A stretch of DNA of 19,022 nt. Origin: Candidatus Heimdallarchaeota archaeon. GTDB taxonomy: Archaea; Asgardarchaeota; Heimdallarchaeia; Heimdallarchaeales; Kariarchaeaceae. The position numbers and the translations under genes were made by a program. The first letter of the stretch is position 1; the number at the start of each line of letters is the position of its first letter. Shown here piece by piece: positions 13,931-19,022 of this stretch. The stretch lies in assembly GCA_015522385.1 (NCBI GenBank), contig WAMJ01000163.1:1-19022 (forward strand). Direction: 5' to 3'. A model generated the notes under the pieces. That model had not been told where the DNA came from, did no database searches, and saw only the letters and a program-made list of their open reading frames with translations.

Positions 13931-14546
13931 AGTAAACCCACTTTCCATTGGCATTGTACCTCCCGATATGACCTAGATCTACGAGCTTGTCTAAATCTCC
14001 CTGCGTCTGGTATACCGTTCTTTCACTGATCTTGCTAATATCAACCACAGTACCCTTCTGAATCTGAAGTAGAGCCTGAGCAGTTTTCTGTAGATCGCGG
14101 TTGAGTCTTACCAGTGTGAGAGAAGTAAGAGGATCCGTAGGAACAGACTCACGCATAAGTAGATTGTCCTTCCCGAGAATCTCTTCGAGATCACCGATGA
14201 AGGAATCAAAGATAACAGTGTCTCCCTCCCAATCTTCGAGAAGCTCCCCATACTTGTTAATGAACCTCAACGTAATCTGAAGTAGGTTGAATTCTATATG
14301 CGATTTGTCCTCTAAGTGGGTAGTCGAGGCGATTACAACCTGAATATAACCTCGTTTTTCACAGTAGAACGTGTAGTCACCCGCAGAAAAATTCTTGATA
14401 TAGCTGTTTGAAACCTCGTGGACAAAATCTTGGAGTGCTGCAAGCAAACCAGTCACTAGAAGGTAGGGGGGAGGGCTGGGGACGAGATTATGGTTGAAAA
14501 TACAACGTCCATCTTCAAGAAGTACATATATTGCAGCAATTGACAT
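13920..14546 (-). CDS. Longin-like domain plus winged-helix protein
   Basis: 208 residues. Residues 1-128 have the order of a longin/profilin-like fold: a strand (IAAIYVLLEDGRCIF), a long helix (LVTGLLAALQDFVHEV), paired strands (GDYTFYCEKRGYIQVVIAS), a second long helix (FNLLQITLRFINKYGELLEDW) and the GD-x-x-x-F-x-x-F ending common in archaeal and eukaryotic longin-type proteins. Residues about 148-208 look like a winged helix (ISERTVYQTQGDLDKLVDLGHI, then a wing ending KWVYFIQ). Longin domains bind small GTPases or coat proteins; the winged helix could bind DNA or another protein. The gene is 3 bp after the stop of the MinD/ParA-type ATPase and must be co-transcribed with it, so the two likely act together. 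The longin call is made from the pattern of strands and helices, not from a search. Confidence 0.68.
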   Translation of the reverse strand: MSIAAIYVLLEDGRCIFNHNLVPSPPPYLLVTGLLAALQDFVHEVSNSYIKNFSAGDYTFYCEKRGYIQVVIASTTHLEDKSHIEFNLLQITLRFINKYGELLEDWEGDTVIFDSFIGDLEEILGKDNLLMRESVPTDPLTSLTLVRLNRDLQKTAQALLQIQKGTVVDISKISERTVYQTQGDLDKLVDLGHIGRYNANGKWVYFIQ

Positions 14547-14549
14547 GGT

Positions 14550-15410
14550 CTAACCTTCTGTACTTTGAATAATCTTATCGCTGAATTCTCTGATCTTCTC
14601 TGCAAATACACTGCCTGGAGACTCAATTATCTGGATTGGACGGGCATCCGTTTCATTGCCTACCAAGGATGACATTGCGTATTTCGTCTCGATCTTTAGG
14701 ATCTCATCATTGGTGGGGATGATTGGTCCAATGCTGATCTTGGAACTGTGAGCAATCTTTTCCAGCATTTGTGTCTTGAGTACTGACCTAATCTTTTCCT
14801 TGCCTCCAAATTCCTCGTAAACAAGGGGGATTTGATTTATCACTATTGTTGTGTCTAGATTCAGCGTCTCGTTGAGTGTTCTCAGCATCTCACGAGTACC
14901 ATCCAAGTCACCATTCACTAGTTTCATGAGTACAACGAGCGAATTCGAAGCTGCTATGCTGTTTATGGAACCTGTAGATATCCCAGGGGATGTATCAAGG
15001 ATGACAAAATCTACATTCCACGGCTCATTGCTCAGGGTATTCCTCACCATCTTCATCAATAGGTAGAGGTCATTGAGCTGTGCTTGCTTGTCACGATGCT
15101 GGATAGCTGATATCTTGTCAGTGTCGATACTAGCAAGAGCGAGATAGAATCGATTATCACCAGTATATCCCCTCAGGAGGTACGTGGCATCGAAGACGAT
15201 CTCATTCAATTTTGTGTCTCCCAGAAAGTAGTCATTGATAGTCTTCTCATGGCGATTAGGTGCATATGTCTGTAACGAAGGAGCTCCAAGATCGAGATCG
15301 ATAAGGGCGACATTATACCCCCTGAAAACCAGCTCGGATGCGAGATTGATTGAAAACATTGACTTACCCGTTCCACCTTTATGGCTGTGAACTGATATTA
15401 CTCTCTTCAT
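14550..15410 (-). CDS. MinD/ParA-family (deviant Walker A) ATPase
   Basis: 286 residues from ATG 15410 (MKRVISVHSHKGGTGKS). A longer frame from 15485 exists, but the TATA box at 15433-15441 lies inside that extension, 27 bp before 15410, so the shorter start is preferred. The deviant Walker A motif is HKGGTGKS (10-17) with the signature Lys11; switch I is DLDLGAPS and switch II is ILDTSPGIS. The family dimerises with ATP and often cycles on and off membranes, DNA or protein scaffolds to place cargo. I see only a weakly amphipathic C-terminal helix (SVFAEKIREFSDKII), so classic MinD membrane targeting is uncertain. No ParB or MinE partner is adjacent; the co-transcribed longin/winged-helix protein is the natural partner candidate. 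Family is certain, cargo unknown. Confidence 0.92.
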   Translation of the reverse strand: MKRVISVHSHKGGTGKSMFSINLASELVFRGYNVALIDLDLGAPSLQTYAPNRHEKTINDYFLGDTKLNEIVFDATYLLRGYTGDNRFYLALASIDTDKISAIQHRDKQAQLNDLYLLMKMVRNTLSNEPWNVDFVILDTSPGISTGSINSIAASNSLVVLMKLVNGDLDGTREMLRTLNETLNLDTTIVINQIPLVYEEFGGKEKIRSVLKTQMLEKIAHSSKISIGPIIPTNDEILKIETKYAMSSLVGNETDARPIQIIESPGSVFAEKIREFSDKIIQSTEG

Positions 15411-15432
15411 CCCAATGCAGTATTGAAATACG

Positions 15433-15441
15433 TAATTATAA
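15433..15441 (-). promoter_or_regulatory. TATA box of the ATPase-longin operon
   Basis: TTATAATTA on the minus strand, centred 27 bp before ATG 15410. Confidence 0.6.
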
Positions 15442-15507
15442 CCCTTTAGGCTTTCACTAATAAATTGAAGAAAAATTTCCCTCAATACAACCTGACCATT
15501 TCTGCAG

Positions 15508-15515
15508 ATTTATCA
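15508..15515 (+). promoter_or_regulatory. TATA-like box of lipA
   Basis: ATTTATCA centred 26 bp before ATG 15538. It predicts a leaderless mRNA and selects that ATG over the out-of-frame ATG at 15534. Confidence 0.5.
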
Positions 15516-15537
15516 ACAGAGGACTTGGAAAAAATGT

Positions 15538-16455
15538 ATGAGCAGGAAGTCCCCCTACGCCGGGGAGTTGGAAGTTCCCGACTGGTTAAAGTACAAGGGC
15601 AAGACATTTACAAGAACCCTAAGTGTCGTTGATAGCACCGTCAGCAGCTCGGGCATTGCCACGGTATGCAAGGAGGCTCGTTGTCCAAACAGGACAGAGT
15701 GCTGGAGCTCAGGTACTGCAACATTCATGCTCATGGGAGATACCTGCACCAGAAACTGTAAGTTCTGCTCTGTCAAGAGCTCTGTGAATCCGGCACCTCT
15801 CAACCCAGATGAACCGAAGAACATCGCTCATGCACTCCATGATTGGGATCTTAACTACGTGGTACTAACATCGGTGGATAGGGACGACCTCCCAGATGGA
15901 GGCGCAGAGCATCTTGCTAAGTGCATCAAAGAGATAAAAGCAGAGCATCCAGACCTGAGAATTGAGATACTTATCCCTGACTTTCAAGGTTCTATATCTT
16001 CACTAAAGAAGATTGTCAATGCAGGTCCTGATGTGATCGCCCACAACATCGAGACAATCAGAAGACTGCAGAAAAAGGTACGGGATCCCCTAGCAGAATA
16101 CGACCAGTCACTAAAAATCCTGCGAGGAGTAAAGGAACTCAATCCAAACATACTGACCAAATCTTCCATAATGGTGGGACTCGGTGAGACATACGATGAG
16201 GTCATTGAGACGATGCAAGATCTAAGAAATGTGGGAGTGGAACTCCTAACCATCGGCCAGTACATGCGTCCTACCTTTAGGAATCTCAGAGTTAAGGCAT
16301 ACGTGAAACCTGAAGTCTTCGCTAAATGGGAGAGTGATGGACGCAAAATGGGCTATCTCTATGTGGCATCTGGACCACTCATCAGGTCATCGTACAAGGC
16401 AGGAGAATTCTTCATCACCAAGGTTCTCAACGAGAGGTTCACACCCAACCCCTAG
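15538..16455 (+). CDS. lipA: Lipoyl synthase
   Basis: 305 residues, normal length. LipA is a radical-SAM enzyme that inserts two sulfurs into an octanoyl group on the lipoyl carrier domains of 2-oxoacid dehydrogenases or the glycine-cleavage H protein. Both iron-sulfur sites are complete: the auxiliary cluster C44, C49 and C55 (C-x4-C-x5-C), which is consumed as the sulfur donor, and the radical-SAM cluster C70, C74 and C77 (C-x3-C-x2-C). The C-terminal RSSY motif (283-286), whose Ser holds the auxiliary cluster, is present. VVLTSVDRDDLPDGG and IGQYMRPT are family blocks. Many archaea lack LipA, so its presence implies lipoylated enzymes elsewhere in this genome and probably an origin by transfer from bacteria. 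Octanoyltransferase or lipoate ligase genes are not in the window. Confidence 0.97.
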   Translation: MSRKSPYAGELEVPDWLKYKGKTFTRTLSVVDSTVSSSGIATVCKEARCPNRTECWSSGTATFMLMGDTCTRNCKFCSVKSSVNPAPLNPDEPKNIAHALHDWDLNYVVLTSVDRDDLPDGGAEHLAKCIKEIKAEHPDLRIEILIPDFQGSISSLKKIVNAGPDVIAHNIETIRRLQKKVRDPLAEYDQSLKILRGVKELNPNILTKSSIMVGLGETYDEVIETMQDLRNVGVELLTIGQYMRPTFRNLRVKAYVKPEVFAKWESDGRKMGYLYVASGPLIRSSYKAGEFFITKVLNERFTPNP

Positions 16456-16476
16456 TCTGTTCAGAAACACGAGCAC

Positions 16477-17481
16477 TCAGTTATAGTTGCTTGAGGGAGC
16501 TACAGTATCATACCTTGGTACAGGATTGTAATATGGAAGGTATTCCTCCAAATCCCCAGTGCTAGTGACTATATTCGTCCTTCTATTATATGAAATGGGA
16601 TAGCCAAGCTCGAAGATCATCGTATTCACCATCTTCTCAAGACCCTTGATACTTTGCTCACCCATTCCCTCCGCTAATGTCCTGAGATTCACCTCACCCA
16701 TATTTAGAATAGACCGCATGATCTGCATCCTCCTCTTACGTTTGGTCGATGTCGAGTATGCAACAACCCCAAATATAGACAGTCCCACAGGGATGGCACC
16801 AATAGAGAAAATTCCGACAAACAGAAAGATGTTTCCAATTATGAACAGGAGAAAATCCTGTTGAGAGACATCATTGAAGTACGAGAACGGATGGTATATC
16901 TCATGCTCTCCAACCTCATCGTCGTCCCTCTCTTCAACTGTGACCTGTCTACGATCTATCCAGTTAACAAATTTTAGCACGATCCAGACCTGCAGACTGA
17001 ACATCAACAGGTTGAACAGAATCCAAAATAGAATTACAAAGACCACAAAAGGTACAACAAATGTCTTGTCCACCTCTACAAATAAGATGTGCCTGTGGAT
17101 GGGGTCACCAGATTGATTCTCCACCTTGATAACTACAGGAGAATTGGAACTAGGTGTGATTAGAAGAACCTGAATCTCACTGTTGGTAAGGTCAACTGTC
17201 GTTGTGCCTAAACTGATCACCACAAGATTACCGGGAGCAAGACCATTCTTTGAGTTCAGATTACTGACCACCAGTACCTGTGAGTCTGAACCACTTAGAG
17301 GATAGCTAACAATACTTGACGTCCCTGGTTCTTGATAGAATTCCCTGATCTCAGGATTAGCATTCTTGAAGGTGAGAGAACCAAACAGTATCACTGCAAC
17401 AAGCGAAATCAATACCATTACTGACAATACCCTCACAATCTTCCCAAGCTTACGCATTACCGAGGAACCAATAATCGCCAT
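16477..17481 (-). CDS. Membrane protein with outer beta-domain and cytoplasmic winged-helix-like tail
   Basis: 334 residues from ATG 17481; a TTG at 17487 adds two, but the TATA box is centred 26 bp before the ATG. A transmembrane segment at about residues 15-37 is followed by about 95 residues that look beta-rich and extracytoplasmic (SDSQVLVVSNLN...). A long hydrophobic stretch (about 136-165) and a further hydrophobic pair (about 209-243) follow, with an acidic loop between them (VEERDDDEVGEHE). The last 90 residues begin with a basic cluster (TKRKRRMQ) and look like a winged helix (ILNMGEVNLRTLAEGMG...), ending in a Pro/Tyr-rich tail. This layout would suit a sensor that passes an outside signal to a cytoplasmic binding domain, but I do not recognise the family. 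It converges on lipA with 21 bp between them. Confidence 0.82.
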   Translation of the reverse strand: MAIIGSSVMRKLGKIVRVLSVMVLISLVAVILFGSLTFKNANPEIREFYQEPGTSSIVSYPLSGSDSQVLVVSNLNSKNGLAPGNLVVISLGTTTVDLTNSEIQVLLITPSSNSPVVIKVENQSGDPIHRHILFVEVDKTFVVPFVVFVILFWILFNLLMFSLQVWIVLKFVNWIDRRQVTVEERDDDEVGEHEIYHPFSYFNDVSQQDFLLFIIGNIFLFVGIFSIGAIPVGLSIFGVVAYSTSTKRKRRMQIMRSILNMGEVNLRTLAEGMGEQSIKGLEKMVNTMIFELGYPISYNRRTNIVTSTGDLEEYLPYYNPVPRYDTVAPSSNYN

Positions 17482-17503
17482 GATCAATTATGGTTCATAG
17501 TAG

Positions 17504-17510
17504 TATAAAT
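17504..17510 (-). promoter_or_regulatory. TATA box of the membrane/winged-helix protein gene
   Basis: ATTTATA on the minus strand, centred 26 bp before ATG 17481. Confidence 0.55.
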
Positions 17511-17686
17511 TATTGTCTACGAACGCGTGACCCACAGATCCAGTTACATCAAATCTATAAAGCACAGGTAAAGACATTGATTAATATTCACTATATGACC
17601 GAAATGGTGAAAGAGACTATATGGGGCTCTATATCAAGATTTTCTGACAGAGTATGCAGAAAGCTATACGTAGTGGTAAAGCATTC

Positions 17687-17694
17687 AAATATAA
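17687..17694 (+). promoter_or_regulatory. TATA-like box of the coiled-coil protein gene
   Basis: AAATATAA centred about 27 bp before ATG 17718. It supports this start and a leaderless mRNA. Confidence 0.5.
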
Positions 17695-17717
17695 CCCCGT
17701 AAAATTTTATTCAGAAC

Positions 17718-18212
17718 ATGGTATACAACTCAAAAATACCAGGCACAAAATATTCACTCGCTCTGACCAAGAAATACAACGAGTGGTTCCTCCAGTTGCT
17801 TATTGATAATTCGGTGGAGGATGAATATCCGGTGACAGACATGTCCATCGGGGGAATAAAGAGCCTGACGAACAAGATACTTGACCCAATCTCATTCCTC
17901 GTTAATCCATTGGTAGCCAAAAGGGTAATAGACGATCTGATCTCCAAGACCAAACATATCCTTGTGGACTTCGGAGGACAACCACAAAGAGAAGATGGAA
18001 GTACTAAAACACATGTGTCAACTTCAACTGCACAGATCACAAGCAGATTAGACGAGGAAATGATAAAAGACATCTCAGATGGTATGAACATGCTCTTCCA
18101 GACAACTCAAGAAATTACAGAAAAACTCTCTCAACTTGAGGTCAGACTGAGCCACCTCGAAAAGATCACCAATAACTTAGCTCTAATTACAGACAATTTA
18201 CTGGAGAAATAA
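17718..18212 (+). CDS. Unknown protein with C-terminal coiled coil
   Basis: 164 residues. Residues 1-90 form a compact alpha/beta region (TKYSLALTKKYNEWFLQLLI, then a helix and LVAKRVIDDLI) with no cysteine, metal or nucleotide motif. A polar Gln/Ser/Thr linker lies at about 91-112. Residues 113-163 have a clear heptad pattern of Leu/Ile/Met (EITEKLSQLEVRLSHLEKI) and should form a coiled coil of about six heptads, so the protein is probably a dimer or trimer. There is no signal peptide or membrane segment. The family is not recognised. It is flanked by its own promoter upstream and a convergent NuoI gene downstream, so no operon partner is visible. Confidence 0.8.
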   Translation: MVYNSKIPGTKYSLALTKKYNEWFLQLLIDNSVEDEYPVTDMSIGGIKSLTNKILDPISFLVNPLVAKRVIDDLISKTKHILVDFGGQPQREDGSTKTHVSTSTAQITSRLDEEMIKDISDGMNMLFQTTQEITEKLSQLEVRLSHLEKITNNLALITDNLLEK

Positions 18213-18343
18213 ACCCAGAAATGGATTCATGAAATCCAAGAATGATCTTGGGTTGAACAACGAACCTGCTAGATGGCATGTGATCTGATTGGGGATATTC
18301 GAGTATATTGTACTTGGGAACTACGTACCAATTGAGAGAGGGC

Positions 18344-18970
18344 TTACCAGAAGGTGGGTTCGGCAGCATCCTGCTGTTTCCTGAGCTCCATGATCTCCTT
18401 CTCTTTGGCCTTTTGGGTGTCCTTATCACCCTTGATCTTCTTCTTGTCAGGAACTGCAACGTGAGCTATCTTTGCGTCAATACGCGGTTGAATGTGCTTG
18501 TCCCACATGTCCCACATACGCTCAGGGCTGTAGTACAACTGCTCACGGATGTAGCCAGCATCTTCCCACTGATCCGTGTGACGAATGGCGTACTGACGGT
18601 CACAGACCTCCTCGCAAAGACCACACTTCATGCAGCGACCAGCAAAATACGCAGGAAACCGATAGGTGTCACCTTCGATCTCAATGTCCCTCATGATAAT
18701 AACTTTGTTGGGACAAATACGTTCACATTTCTTACAACCGGTGCATGCTTCCTTTGAAAGAGCAAGTAGTCCTCGATATCTTGCAGCGATGTAGGGGTAC
18801 TGTGAGTGCTCTCTTATTGGGTGGTAGAGGTTTACTTGAGGTACCCTGAATAGTGTTCTCAGGGTTGTCTTCATTGCAGGGATATGAAGAATTCTCTTAA
18901 ATCTACGGATGAAAGTGTCTTCTCTCTCTGCGGAGACGATGCCTTCTCTAGAAATTGCTCTTTGCCGCAT
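18344..18970 (-). CDS. nuoI: Complex I NuoI-type subunit, two 4Fe-4S clusters
   Basis: 208 residues from ATG 18970. The frame stays open to the right edge of the window (TTG at 18982 and beyond) and no good TATA box fits, so the true start may lie further upstream. The core matches NuoI: a short amphipathic region (LRTLFRVPQVNLYHP), then RYRGLLAL, then two ferredoxin motifs, C76-x2-C79-x2-C82-x3-C86-P and C113-x2-C116-x2-C119-x3-C123. These bind the N6a/N6b-type clusters that pass electrons through the peripheral arm of respiratory complex I and relatives. The second motif has Asp instead of the usual Pro after the last Cys. The C-terminus has a very charged extension of about 35 residues (KKKIKGDKDTQKAKEKE). 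Upstream Nuo subunits probably lie beyond the edge. Fpo- or Mbh-type relatives are possible, since only this subunit is visible. Confidence 0.88.
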   Translation of the reverse strand: MRQRAISREGIVSAEREDTFIRRFKRILHIPAMKTTLRTLFRVPQVNLYHPIREHSQYPYIAARYRGLLALSKEACTGCKKCERICPNKVIIMRDIEIEGDTYRFPAYFAGRCMKCGLCEEVCDRQYAIRHTDQWEDAGYIREQLYYSPERMWDMWDKHIQPRIDAKIAHVAVPDKKKIKGDKDTQKAKEKEIMELRKQQDAAEPTFW

Positions 18971-19022
18971 GTGTAATTCCAATTTGATAAATCGCGGATG
19001 ATTTAAGAGGATTGTCTTACTT

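Noticed and set aside
15411..15485. 25-residue N-terminal extension of the MinD/ParA-type ATPase
   Set aside because: The TATA box lies inside it, and family members start just before the KGGTGK motif as the shorter form does.
17595..17702. Possible 35-residue small protein (MTEMVKETIWGSISRF...)
   Set aside because: A TATA-like CTATAAAG lies about 37 bp upstream, but the protein is too short and featureless and the next gene's promoter lies inside it. Not enough support.
18308..18757. Plus-strand open frame of 149 codons
   Set aside because: It is antisense to NuoI, whose ferredoxin motifs are unmistakable.

Overview
The window reads as a piece of an Asgard archaeal chromosome, most likely from the Heimdallarchaeia side. 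The information-processing genes are archaeal: a TATA-binding protein (TBP), an archaeal-type glutamyl-tRNA synthetase, an archaeal/eukaryotic-type EF-2, a histone-fold protein, and TATA-box promoters. They are interleaved with genes of eukaryotic-signature type: two Ras/Rab-like small GTPases, a gelsolin-like domain protein, a longin-like domain protein and a RING-like zinc-finger protein. A complex I NuoI-type ferredoxin subunit and a lipoyl synthase point to an archaeon with a respiratory-type metabolism, which fits Heimdallarchaeia better than strictly fermentative Asgard groups. The lineage is inferred; no rRNA or other decisive marker is present.

Layout. 1-3230: the end of an unknown gene, a membrane-anchored helical/RING-like protein, TBP, and a convergent six-helix membrane protein. 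3360-5008 (minus strand): a small two-helix membrane protein, a 57-residue truncated histone, a gene-poor stretch of about 540 bp, and the gelsolin-like protein. 5161-10911 (plus strand): small GTPase, a small four-cysteine protein, a divergent GluRS, a second small GTPase, and a divergent EF-2. 11040-12764 (minus strand): a decayed signal-peptide/thioredoxin gene and a DegT-type aminotransferase. 12884-15410: a medium-chain dehydrogenase/reductase converging on a two-gene operon of a MinD/ParA-type ATPase and a longin/winged-helix protein. 15538-18970: lipoyl synthase, a membrane protein with a cytoplasmic winged-helix-like tail, a coiled-coil protein, and NuoI.

Expression. Many genes have a TATA-like box centred 24-29 nt before the start codon, which implies mostly leaderless mRNAs. 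This spacing was used to correct several starts (5735, 12884, 15410, 17481). Exceptions with a leader are the RING-like gene, TBP, the histone (with a clear Shine-Dalgarno site) and EF-2.

Most interesting points: the GluRS has lost its KMSKS motif and has HIGQ in place of HIGH; the EF-2 keeps the diphthamide histidine but has a rewritten surrounding loop. These two unusual translation proteins sit side by side with small GTPases. The ATPase plus longin/winged-helix operon is a candidate uncharacterised switch module. The histone is a very short open reading frame that ordinary length cut-offs would miss. The thioredoxin-like gene is broken by in-frame stops without loss of frame. No tRNA, rRNA, CRISPR array, insertion sequence or integrase was seen.
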